Assembly: GCA_030152305.1 (NCBI GenBank) | Contig: JASKOM010000008.1 | Coordinates: 1-64,000 of the forward strand | Source of the DNA: Campylobacterota bacterium | GTDB taxonomy: Bacteria > Campylobacterota > Campylobacteria > Campylobacterales > Thiovulaceae | Direction of reading: 5' to 3' | DNA length: 64,000 bases | Shown here: in pieces, positions 54,486 to 63,034 of the stretch | Layout: every line of letters starts with the position of its first letter | Numbering within the stretch: the stretch's first letter is position 1 | The notes under the pieces: model-generated | What the model saw: only the letters and a program-made list of their open reading frames with translations | Database searches by the model: none | What the model was told of the DNA's origin: nothing | Made by a program: the position numbers and the translations under genes

Positions 54486-56387
54486 ATGAAAAAAAATATG
54501 TTGTTTGTTTTTACAGTTTCAACTGTTTCGTTATCGTTTCTTGATGCATCGGTCGGAGCTATTTCAGCAATGAATGGCGGTGTTAGTATTATTCGAAACG
54601 GTGTATCTAGCAATGCTTTTAAAGATTTTGAATTAGAAAATGGCGACCTCATCGAAACAACAAATAACGGCAAAGCTCAAATTATTTTTATCGATCAAAC
54701 AACAGTTCGATTAGGCAAAAATACTAAATTTGAAATAGCAAATTTCTCATTTGGAGCTGACCAAACACCAGAAGCTGATTTAAAAATAAAAAAAGGTTTC
54801 TTTTCAGCAGTTACAGGTGAAATAGGCAAAATCGCAAAAGATCGTTTTAAACTTGAAACAAAAACTTCAACAATTGGAATTCGAGGAACACATTTTCAAG
54901 GATTAATCGGCGAAAATGACGAAGATATCGCTTGTTTAGATGGTTCTATTTTTGTTGAAACAGCTGGAGAAACGATCGAAGTTGCAAAAAGCGAAATGCT
55001 AACAATTAGAGATGGACAACCTGAAGGAGTTCGAAGTATAAAATCAATCGATGTAAAAAACATGGAAGAAAAAGCAAGTCTCGATGATTCAAGAGCTGAA
55101 GTTCAAGCATCACTTTCGTCATTACAATCAATCCGCGATAGTGATTTAAAAATGGCTGAATATCAAAAATTATTTACTCAACTTTCTATTTTAATAGATC
55201 AATACGAACAACTTGCTAATTTTTATAAATCGCCAATGATTATTAGTAATAATGATAATTCAATCAAATTAGGTGTTTTAGCAAAAAATCAAATTGAGTT
55301 TTTAGACAGTGATCTTATTTCAACAAAACTTGAACAATTAAATAATGCAAATTTGGGCAATGTCTATTTCGAGACAACATCAAAAACAGATTTAAATATG
55401 AATTCTTTGCCACATTGGAATGGAAACAGTAGCGGATCGATTAAATATTATGAAGGTTCCGTTTTATTTGTCGGTGATGCAAATCCAGATAATCAAGATG
55501 ATAAAAATTTTATTTCTCAAAATGGAATTCAAAAAGTTTCGATCGTTATTGATACTTTGAATAAAACCTCATCGGGTAGTTTTGATTATTTAGGTTCGCC
55601 TGTTAAATTTCAAACCAGCGGAAAAGGTGCAGTAACAAATTCTAATTTTGCTTTTTATTCGAATAATGTTCTCGAAAATATATCATCAAAAAACCAGTTA
55701 GTTTTTGATCAAGTTAAAAATGGTTTTGTTGGCAATTCGCTTTATGCAGGAGTTACATTAACAGTTCCAAATTATTTTTCTATTTCGAAAGATCAACAAG
55801 ATAATTCGATTGCAAATTTTGGCGGTTTAATTGCAACACAAGTTTCAGAAACTAAATTAACCGCGAAAGAAATTGGAAATAGCGATAGATTTTCTTGGGG
55901 ATATTGGGCCGATGAGGTAAATTCTGAAAATGTTTATGGCGGTTGGATAAAACCAAATATGATCGAAACTGGAGCTGATAAAATTGCTGAATTAAAAAAT
56001 AGCGGTTTCACAGCAAATTACAGCGGTGATATTATCGGAACAGTTAAAAATTTAGATGGCGAAATTGCAAAAATGGAAAATGGAAAATTTTCATTTGATG
56101 TTGATTTTGGAGCAAATAAAATAAATGGTCAATTAGGTTTCGATGCTGGAACAGATAATTATAATATGGCTTTCACTTCGAAAGATGCGATAAATGGCAA
56201 TGATTTCGTATTTAATAAAACTTCAACAACAGATGGTTCATTTATTGATCTCGGAACAAATAAACCAGATTACATGTATGGTTCAGGTAAATTTTACGGC
56301 TCAAATGCTGAATCGATTGGTGGCGGTTTTACCGCTGGTTTTAACAACGGAAATATTGCAACAGGTGCAATTTACGGAAATAAATAA
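54486..56387 (+). CDS. Exported FecR-domain protein with TbpB-like C-terminal barrel
   Basis: The 633-residue protein has a signal peptide (about 1-22), a FecR-type beta domain (about 23-185, with GTHFQGLIGE and a typical TSTIGIRGT), a helical linker (about 195-260), and C-terminal repeats with GKFYGSNAESIGGGFTAGF and NGNIATGAIYG, which resemble the small beta barrel of TbpB-like, Slam-type surface proteins. The role is not known; surface exposure is inferred. It carries three GATGAGGT octamers within 1.3 kb, the highest local density in the window. Confidence 0.82.
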   Translation: MKKNMLFVFTVSTVSLSFLDASVGAISAMNGGVSIIRNGVSSNAFKDFELENGDLIETTNNGKAQIIFIDQTTVRLGKNTKFEIANFSFGADQTPEADLKIKKGFFSAVTGEIGKIAKDRFKLETKTSTIGIRGTHFQGLIGENDEDIACLDGSIFVETAGETIEVAKSEMLTIRDGQPEGVRSIKSIDVKNMEEKASLDDSRAEVQASLSSLQSIRDSDLKMAEYQKLFTQLSILIDQYEQLANFYKSPMIISNNDNSIKLGVLAKNQIEFLDSDLISTKLEQLNNANLGNVYFETTSKTDLNMNSLPHWNGNSSGSIKYYEGSVLFVGDANPDNQDDKNFISQNGIQKVSIVIDTLNKTSSGSFDYLGSPVKFQTSGKGAVTNSNFAFYSNNVLENISSKNQLVFDQVKNGFVGNSLYAGVTLTVPNYFSISKDQQDNSIANFGGLIATQVSETKLTAKEIGNSDRFSWGYWADEVNSENVYGGWIKPNMIETGADKIAELKNSGFTANYSGDIIGTVKNLDGEIAKMENGKFSFDVDFGANKINGQLGFDAGTDNYNMAFTSKDAINGNDFVFNKTSTTDGSFIDLGTNKPDYMYGSGKFYGSNAESIGGGFTAGFNNGNIATGAIYGNK

Positions 56388-56436
56388 TTTTTAAATTTAT
56401 ATTTCAAGTTTAATAACCAAAGAAAACTCTTTTTTT

Positions 56437-56455
56437 GTATATGTTATTATGGCAA
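56437..56455 (+). promoter_or_regulatory. Promoter-like 19-mer, second copy
   Basis: Identical to 30530-30548 over 19 bases and again preceded by a T-run (seven T at 56430-56436). The extended -10 TG-T-TATTAT is at 56442-56450. It lies 115 nt before the formate dehydrogenase gene. Confidence 0.45.
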
Positions 56456-56534
56456 TCAAAGGTCTTTTTCTTCTCACTACAAAATAAAAAAAATGATTTT
56501 TGTAACTTTCAAGTTTCATTTTAAATAAATTTAA

Positions 56535-56570
56535 GAAAGGAATAAAGCGGTTTTATCCGCTGTAAATCTT
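56535..56570 (+). promoter_or_regulatory. Ribosome site separated from start by a hairpin
   Basis: GAAAGGA (56535-56541) is the only good ribosome site, but it lies 30 nt before the ATG at 56571. A hairpin AGCGG-TTTTAT-CCGCT (56546-56561) fills the gap. Folding it would bring the spacing to about 14 nt. No other in-frame start codon exists between the site and the ATG. Confidence 0.45.
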
Positions 56571-58655
56571 ATGAAATCGATTGATAGTGTTTGCACTTAT
56601 TGTGGTGTCGGTTGTGAAATAACGGCTGATGTATCTGGAAACGAAATAACTCGAATTTATTCAAAACAGGAAGCTAGAGTTAGCGAAGGCGATCTGTGTC
56701 TCAAAGGTAAAGAAGGCTTTTCATTTGTTAATTCTGATGGACGAATTAACGGTTCGATGATCAGCTGGAAATTTATCGAAGACAATTGGGAATTATGCAA
56801 AGATTTAAATCTTGATTTATCAAAACCTGATATTTTTCAAAATAGACTTTTTTATCAAGTTAATTATAAACAGGCTTATAAAGTTGTTGCCCGAAAAATC
56901 GATGAGGTAACAAAAAAAGGTTCGCGAAAATCTTTTGCTTCAATTGGTGGAGCAAGAACAAGTTGCGAAAGCGGTTTTTTATTTCAGAAATTTACTCGTG
57001 AAGTTATAAAATCTCCAAATGTTGATAATTGTGCGAGAGTTTGCCATTCGCCAAGTCTTCGCGGTTTGAGAGCAACAATCGGCGAAGGTGCTTCAACTAA
57101 TCCATTTAGCGATATCGAAAATGCCGAATTCGTTATTTTGGTTGGTTCAAATATCACAGAAGCTCATCCAATTGTTGGCAATAAATTATTAAAAGCCAAA
57201 AAATCAGGCAAATTAGAAATCGCAACGATCGATATTCGAGAAACTCAAATATTTAAAAATTCAAAATATGGTTTAGTCGCTCCATTAGAAGCAAATTTAT
57301 TAATTTTTAATATGATCGCTCGAGTAATTATCGAAGAAAAATTAGAAAATCATCAATTTATTTCTGATCGAACAAAATATTATTTAAAATTTCGAGATTC
57401 GATTTTAAATGATAAATATGCTGATCCTGATTTTTTTAAAAGTTTGGCTGGTTACGAAGAACTTCCTGACCTCATCAGAAAAACAGCAAGAGAATATGCA
57501 ACAAAACGAAGCATGATTTTATGGGGTTTAGGTGTTACAGAACATTTTGACGGAAGTTATGCTGTTATGGCACTTTCGCATTTATCGTTATTAACTGGCA
57601 ATATTGGAAAATCAGGAGCTGGTTTAATGCCACTTCGCGGACAAAACAATGTTCAAGGAACTTGCGATGTCGGAATGCTTCCATATTATGCTCCTGATTA
57701 TGAACATCCTGCTGAAATCGGAATGATTACTCCGCAAATATTCGATTCGATTTTGTCAAACGAACATGATCGAGTTCGTGCAATTTGGAATATGGGTGAA
57801 GATTTGGCACATATTCATGCAAATCAAAATAAAGTTCAAGAGGCTTTGTCAAAACTTGAATTATTAGTCGTTAATGAAATTATGGCAAGTGAAGTTACAA
57901 AATTTGCTCATGTTATTTTCGGTGTCAAAAGTGCATATGAAAAATCTGGTGTTTATGTTAATGCTGAACGACGATTACATTTATCTCAACCATTAGTAAA
58001 ATCTAATTTGCCTGACGATTGGGAAGTTATTCAAGGTGTTGAAAATGAAATAAATGGAAATTGGAGTTATAACGATTCGGAAGAAGTTTGGGAAGATGTT
58101 CGTGTCGGTGTAAAAAATCGATACGGCGGAGCTTCATACGATAAATTAAAAGAGAATATTTTATCTGGGCTTCAGTGGCCAGTTGCAGAAAATGACACTC
58201 CAATTTTGCATCTTGAATCTTTCCGAACAAAAGACGGTTTAGGTAGATTTCATTATCACGGTTATCAATTACGGGGACAAATCGAAGAACTTGTTAATTT
58301 CGGAAAAGTTATCGATAACAAATTTTATTTATCGACTGGTCGGGCAATTGCTCATTATAATAATGGCAGTCAAACTCGAGCGACCGAACGATTATTAAGA
58401 TTGCATTCGTATGATGTTTTGCTTTATAGCATCGAAGATTACGAATTTTTTGGTAATCGAAAAACAGCAAAACTAAAATCTGATTATGGCGAAAGTGGAG
58501 AACTTCAATTAAAATCTAGCAAACGAATGAAACGAGGCACATTGTTTGCAACTTTTCATCATCCTGAAAGTCGAATAAATTTCTTATTTGGCGACGAAGG
58601 CGATGAATTAATTGGAACTTCGAAATTTAAATCTGTTCGTGTAGAAGTGATTTAA
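56571..58655 (+). CDS. Formate dehydrogenase-like molybdopterin oxidoreductase
   Basis: A 694-residue member of the Mo/W-bis-MGD family. It has an N-terminal 4Fe-4S motif (CTYCGVGC...CLKGKEG) and the putative Mo-ligand Cys in CARVCHSPSLRGL, as in cytosolic formate dehydrogenases of FdhF type that use Cys rather than selenocysteine. GLMPLRGQNNVQG and the C-terminal ATERLLRLH region also fit. It has no Tat signal, so it is cytosolic. No electron-transfer subunit or maturation gene adjoins it. Formate as substrate is inferred from family. Confidence 0.87.
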   Translation: MKSIDSVCTYCGVGCEITADVSGNEITRIYSKQEARVSEGDLCLKGKEGFSFVNSDGRINGSMISWKFIEDNWELCKDLNLDLSKPDIFQNRLFYQVNYKQAYKVVARKIDEVTKKGSRKSFASIGGARTSCESGFLFQKFTREVIKSPNVDNCARVCHSPSLRGLRATIGEGASTNPFSDIENAEFVILVGSNITEAHPIVGNKLLKAKKSGKLEIATIDIRETQIFKNSKYGLVAPLEANLLIFNMIARVIIEEKLENHQFISDRTKYYLKFRDSILNDKYADPDFFKSLAGYEELPDLIRKTAREYATKRSMILWGLGVTEHFDGSYAVMALSHLSLLTGNIGKSGAGLMPLRGQNNVQGTCDVGMLPYYAPDYEHPAEIGMITPQIFDSILSNEHDRVRAIWNMGEDLAHIHANQNKVQEALSKLELLVVNEIMASEVTKFAHVIFGVKSAYEKSGVYVNAERRLHLSQPLVKSNLPDDWEVIQGVENEINGNWSYNDSEEVWEDVRVGVKNRYGGASYDKLKENILSGLQWPVAENDTPILHLESFRTKDGLGRFHYHGYQLRGQIEELVNFGKVIDNKFYLSTGRAIAHYNNGSQTRATERLLRLHSYDVLLYSIEDYEFFGNRKTAKLKSDYGESGELQLKSSKRMKRGTLFATFHHPESRINFLFGDEGDELIGTSKFKSVRVEVI

Positions 58656-58658
58656 TTT

Positions 58659-59102
58659 TTGGATAATTCAGCTGTTTTTCTTATTCAAACAGATACGACA
58701 GTCGGTTTTTTATCGAAAGATCGAAAATCGATTGACATAAAAAAAAATAGATTACCAGACAAAGAATATTTAACCGCAGTTTCATCATTTTGCGAATTAA
58801 AAAATTTAACAAGAGTTCCAGATAAATTTAAAAAATTAGTTCGACGAGCAAAAAAAACTAGTTTTATTTTTAATAAAAATAATATTTCTGTTCGGGTTGT
58901 TTCGTCTGGCGAACATTATAATTTTTTAAATAGATTTGGCTTTTTTTATTCGTCTTCAGCAAATTTATCAGGTGAAAAATTTAACGATGAGGTCGCGAGA
59001 AATTTAGCAGATATTATTTGTGAAGATAATCGCGGTTTATTCGAAGCTGAATCATCAAAACTTTATCGATTGGGTCGAGAAAAAATTCGTCGTTTGAGAT
59101 AA
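58659..59102 (+). CDS. Sua5/YrdC-type threonylcarbamoyl-AMP synthase, short form
   Basis: A 147-residue protein with IQTDTTVGFLSKD, SVRVVSSGEHY and the SSSANLSGEKFNDE motif of Sua5/TsaC enzymes, which make the activated carbamoyl donor for t6A in tRNA. It is shorter than E. coli TsaC (190), a size known in Campylobacter relatives. The start is TTG at 58659, 3 nt after the dehydrogenase stop. It works with TsaE (8998-9441). It holds one GATGAGGT octamer. Confidence 0.82.
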   Translation: MDNSAVFLIQTDTTVGFLSKDRKSIDIKKNRLPDKEYLTAVSSFCELKNLTRVPDKFKKLVRRAKKTSFIFNKNNISVRVVSSGEHYNFLNRFGFFYSSSANLSGEKFNDEVARNLADIICEDNRGLFEAESSKLYRLGREKIRRLR

Positions 59103-59128
59103 ACAATAGAAAGGAGTTTTATTATATT

Positions 59129-59593
59129 ATGAAGAATAATTATCTTATTAAATTTGCAATTTCATCAATGATTGTTACATCTGTCGAAGCTAGAAACTTT
59201 ATTGAAATCATTGAGTTAAGTCTTCAAACTTGTCTTAACACAAAACAGTCAACTATGGAACAAATAGAATGTTATTCAAATGCTGAACAAGATTGGGATA
59301 TGGAACTAAACCGTATTTATAAACTATTACAAAATAAGCTTAAGCCGTCAGCACAGGATATATCTAAAACATATCCAATTAAACAGCAAGAAGCACTGAA
59401 GGAATCACAACGAGGGTGGATTACCCAACGAGATAAAGAATTTAAGTTAATTCAAGCTAGTTATGAATATCTCCATGGCACTGTATGGTCTATTGAAATA
59501 GCACATCAACGAGCTAATGTTGTTAAGGAACGGGTATTGTTGTTACAGAATTACCTTGATGCAAGGGAAAGTTATCTTGAAATGACAAAGTAA
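59129..59593 (+). CDS. LprI/DUF1311-family secreted protein
   Basis: A 154-residue protein with a signal peptide (about 1-21) and the LprI domain: TCLNTKQSTMEQIECYSNAEQDWD...LNRIYKLLQ, with the conserved Cys pair and WD...LN motif. Relatives inhibit host lysozyme or have unknown periplasmic roles. It has a strong AAGGAG site. Codon use is less A/T-biased than its neighbours (CTC, CGG, GGG and AGG codons appear) and it has no GATGAGGT octamer, so recent acquisition is possible. Confidence 0.82.
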   Translation: MKNNYLIKFAISSMIVTSVEARNFIEIIELSLQTCLNTKQSTMEQIECYSNAEQDWDMELNRIYKLLQNKLKPSAQDISKTYPIKQQEALKESQRGWITQRDKEFKLIQASYEYLHGTVWSIEIAHQRANVVKERVLLLQNYLDARESYLEMTK

Positions 59594-59628
59594 ATTCGAG
59601 ACAAATTTATACAAAAATAATTTTATTA

Positions 59629-60534
59629 ATGGCTAAAAAAGACTGGATCGAAATCATAAACAAATTTAATCAAGATTATTTATATAATTTTTTGAATTCA
59701 AATTATCAATTTTTTCCATCAGAACAATTTCTTAATCCGTTTAATAACTCGCTTGATAATTTTAATTCTAATAATTTAAATAAAAGTAATCCGTCTCATT
59801 GGATACCAATTTATCAAAAAGATGATTTGTCTGACTTTTTATTAGAAAATAATTTGATGCCTATTCGTTCAGGAAGTGGTGAGTTTTTCTTTTATCGTGG
59901 AAATATAATATTTGATTTGACAAATATAACTTTTGCACATATTTCAACAAATAAAACCAAGCAGATTGATAAATTTATTCCTCTTTCTCTAAATGTTGAT
60001 TTTCAACGAAATGAAAATGTTTATTTAAATAAAGCAGTCGCTTTTGGAATAATTAATCATTTTATAGAAGATAATAAATTAAAAGTTTTTGAAACAGAAT
60101 TACAAAATAAAAATAATTCGAGATTGCTTTACGGACAATTTGGAAAAATAAAAACTTCGTTTGACTTATTTTTTAAAACTTCAACTGGTTGTAAACTAAT
60201 AAATCGAGGTTTTCAGTTTGAAATGGATTTAGTTCTTGAGAGCGAAGATGAAATAATTATATTTGAAGCAAAAAGTGGAGAAAAAGAAACAAAAACTTTT
60301 TCTTTACTACAGCTTTATTATCCATTAATATATTTGCAAATGATAACAACTTATATAAAAAAAGTAAGAACTATTTTTATAGATATAACAGCGATAAATC
60401 ATATTGAAGAATATAGACTTCTTGAAATTGAATTTAAAAATTCTAATTTTGATGAAATAAAAATATTAAAAACGAATAAATATATATTGAAAACAGCAGA
60501 ACATATATTAAAAAACGATCATAGATGTGTTTAA
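59629..60534 (+). CDS. Type II restriction-endonuclease-like protein
   Basis: A 301-residue soluble protein. Its C-terminal half has a PD-(D/E)xK nuclease signature: FEMDLVLESEDEIIIFEAKSGE, followed by SLLQLYYPLIYLQ, as in a family of stand-alone type II restriction enzymes. The N-terminal half is probably the target-recognition part. No methyltransferase lies in the window, so it is either a solitary enzyme, uses a distant methylase, or recognises modified DNA. It lies in a small accessory patch with the LprI-like gene. Confidence 0.75.
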   Translation: MAKKDWIEIINKFNQDYLYNFLNSNYQFFPSEQFLNPFNNSLDNFNSNNLNKSNPSHWIPIYQKDDLSDFLLENNLMPIRSGSGEFFFYRGNIIFDLTNITFAHISTNKTKQIDKFIPLSLNVDFQRNENVYLNKAVAFGIINHFIEDNKLKVFETELQNKNNSRLLYGQFGKIKTSFDLFFKTSTGCKLINRGFQFEMDLVLESEDEIIIFEAKSGEKETKTFSLLQLYYPLIYLQMITTYIKKVRTIFIDITAINHIEEYRLLEIEFKNSNFDEIKILKTNKYILKTAEHILKNDHRCV

Positions 60535-60625
60535 TTTACATCAATATTCTCAATAACTATTTTTTTATTTTAAAGTGTGTTTTTCAGATAAAATTGTAAA
60601 ATAAAAAAATGGAGTCAAAATAATC

Positions 60626-63031
60626 TTGAAATCAAAAAAAACTAAAAGTTTAAAATCAACATTTATTTCTAGTCCTGTTGTTATTTTTTTATCTTTTCAA
60701 CCCCTTTTTTCTCTTCAAATTGATCTTCGAGAAGGTCTTGAAACAGATAATAAATATTCTACTTTAAACTTAATAGATAGCGAATCATCGTCTTGCATTC
60801 GTAAATATAACGACTTTAATAAAATATCAAAAATAGAATGTAATTTTTTAGTTAATTATGCTCAAGAACGAAGTTTTAGTAATAGTTTTTTTAATGTTCA
60901 AGTCGAATCTATTAGCAAAAATAATACCAAAGTTAATATTTATCCTAAAAAAAATGTTGTTTTATTTTCGTCAGATCGCGATCTTTCTAAGTTAGATTAT
61001 TTTTACCCTCGTCCTGAAGTTGAAAAAGCATCTCATTGGGTTGTTGTTGGTTTTTCTGGCGATAATCCACCTTTTCTTGAAACCAAAAATTTATATAATT
61101 GGAAAAAACTTAATTTTCCTGTTCATTTGAATTTTAAAAATATGCCAATTATTGGTGCTTTAGATATCGATGGACATCCAATTAAAGAAGAAAATACTGG
61201 TGATGTTGATATGTTTCTTGATTTGCGAAATTCATATGAAAAAGGTCAATATCGAAATGTTATTTTAATTGGCAGTAAAATTTTAAATGAATATCCAAAT
61301 ACTCTGTTTCATCCAGAAATTACACTTTATCAAATGAGAGCATTATTTAAATTAAATAGTTATCAACAAATTATTAATCTTTCAAAGGATTATTTGCGAG
61401 ATTATTCCGCTGATGACGGTGTCGCTGAAGTTCTTTTATATACTGGTTATGTTCATAGCAAACTTGGTTTTGGTTCATATGCAAAATATTATTTCGAACG
61501 ACTTTTTGAAGAACATAACGATAATGAATTTAAAAATTGGGGATATCTTTATTATGGCGATGATCGTTTATCAGGTGGTAAAAAAGGTGAAGCATTAAAA
61601 TTATATAAAGATGCTTTATATAACACGAAAGATAAATTAATCGCAACTGAAGCTGCCTATCGTCTTGGACAACTTGCTCTCGAAGATTTAAAATATGATG
61701 ATTCAGAATTTTATTTAAGCAAAATCGTTGAAGGCAATCCTTCTTTTTTACAAAATGAAATCGAACGAAATTATAATTTGGCTAAAGAACTTTCTGAACA
61801 TAATAAAACAAAGTTATCTGCAAATATGACCAGAGCTTTATTAAAAGATAAAAAACCAACTGAACTTGATGAATATGAAACTATGTTAAAAGATCTCGCT
61901 GTTTGGCTTGATATGAGCGGACAAATCGAAGAAGCTTATCAAACATATGAACAATATTTAAAAATTTATGATTACGGTAACTTCGATCCAGAAGTTCGCG
62001 AAAATAAAGATAAATTATTATTTTTACGAAATGAAACCAACGAAACAATTAGAGATAATAATTATTATAATTTAATCGAAAAATATGGTCTTGATTCTGA
62101 TATTGGCAAACAAGCTATTTATGAAAAAGCCAAAATATTAAATGACAAACTAGAATATCAAGCCGTTTTATCTTTGGAAAATGATCTTCAAAAAGCTAAA
62201 GATGTTTTTCCTGATAGCATCAATGTTTTAAAAAGTTCAGCCATTGGTTTATCTCGTCAAGAATTAAAAAATGGCAATTGTGATAATGCTATTTCGTTAG
62301 TTAATAAATTTGAACTTAAATTAGATCAAAATGATGATGAAAAATTATATGAATGTTCTATGAAAAATAGCCAATATTCGATTGCTGAAGAAATTTCAAA
62401 ACGACGAATATCTTTAAGTCAAGAAACTTTAAAATGGCTGTTTAGATATTCGCAAGTTTTAATAAATAGCGGTCGATATCTCGAATTTTTAAAAGTTTCT
62501 GACGAAGTTCTTTCTATGATTAGTATCGAAAAAAATAACGATTTTAATTCGATCTATTTTGATCGTTATCGAGCTTTTGAAATGTTGCAAAATGACGAAA
62601 AAGTATTAGAAACTGTTAATATTCTTGATAAAATTTTTAAAGATGATTATAAAAATTTACAACCATTTAAAAGTGTAATTGATATTGCCGTTAAACGAAA
62701 AGATGATTTATTAATCGAAAAATATGGTAAAAAAATATTAACTATTCAAGAACGATTAAATAGTTTTGTTGAAACTCCTGAAGTTGAATTATTAATTACT
62801 ACTTCACTACAACATCAAAATAAATTTTCTGAAGCTATAAATATTTTAGAAACTTTGTTAAAACGAGATATTTCTAATGATGTCAAATCTCGAGCCTATT
62901 ATGAACTCGGTTCTGCTTATTATAATTTGAAAAATACTAAATTGGCTAAAGATTCTTTTCAAAAAAGTTTTGATTTGTCTCCAAATAGTTCTTGGGGTAA
63001 ATTAAGTGGTGATTTTTTAAAATTAATTTAA
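60626..63031 (+). CDS. pflA: PflA-like periplasmic TPR protein (flagellar)
   Basis: The 801-residue protein begins with a signal sequence (about 10-30) and a beta-rich N-terminal domain ending in YFYPRPEVEKASHWVVVG, followed by many TPR helix pairs to the end (for example YYELGSAYYNLKNTKLAKDSF). Size, layout and the N-terminal domain match PflA, a periplasmic motor protein that Campylobacter and Helicobacter need for flagellar rotation. The start is TTG at 60626 with GGAG upstream. No flagellar gene is adjacent, so the call rests on sequence. nth follows after 3 nt. Confidence 0.65.
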   Translation: MKSKKTKSLKSTFISSPVVIFLSFQPLFSLQIDLREGLETDNKYSTLNLIDSESSSCIRKYNDFNKISKIECNFLVNYAQERSFSNSFFNVQVESISKNNTKVNIYPKKNVVLFSSDRDLSKLDYFYPRPEVEKASHWVVVGFSGDNPPFLETKNLYNWKKLNFPVHLNFKNMPIIGALDIDGHPIKEENTGDVDMFLDLRNSYEKGQYRNVILIGSKILNEYPNTLFHPEITLYQMRALFKLNSYQQIINLSKDYLRDYSADDGVAEVLLYTGYVHSKLGFGSYAKYYFERLFEEHNDNEFKNWGYLYYGDDRLSGGKKGEALKLYKDALYNTKDKLIATEAAYRLGQLALEDLKYDDSEFYLSKIVEGNPSFLQNEIERNYNLAKELSEHNKTKLSANMTRALLKDKKPTELDEYETMLKDLAVWLDMSGQIEEAYQTYEQYLKIYDYGNFDPEVRENKDKLLFLRNETNETIRDNNYYNLIEKYGLDSDIGKQAIYEKAKILNDKLEYQAVLSLENDLQKAKDVFPDSINVLKSSAIGLSRQELKNGNCDNAISLVNKFELKLDQNDDEKLYECSMKNSQYSIAEEISKRRISLSQETLKWLFRYSQVLINSGRYLEFLKVSDEVLSMISIEKNNDFNSIYFDRYRAFEMLQNDEKVLETVNILDKIFKDDYKNLQPFKSVIDIAVKRKDDLLIEKYGKKILTIQERLNSFVETPEVELLITTSLQHQNKFSEAINILETLLKRDISNDVKSRAYYELGSAYYNLKNTKLAKDSFQKSFDLSPNSSWGKLSGDFLKLI

Positions 63032-63034
63032 TTC

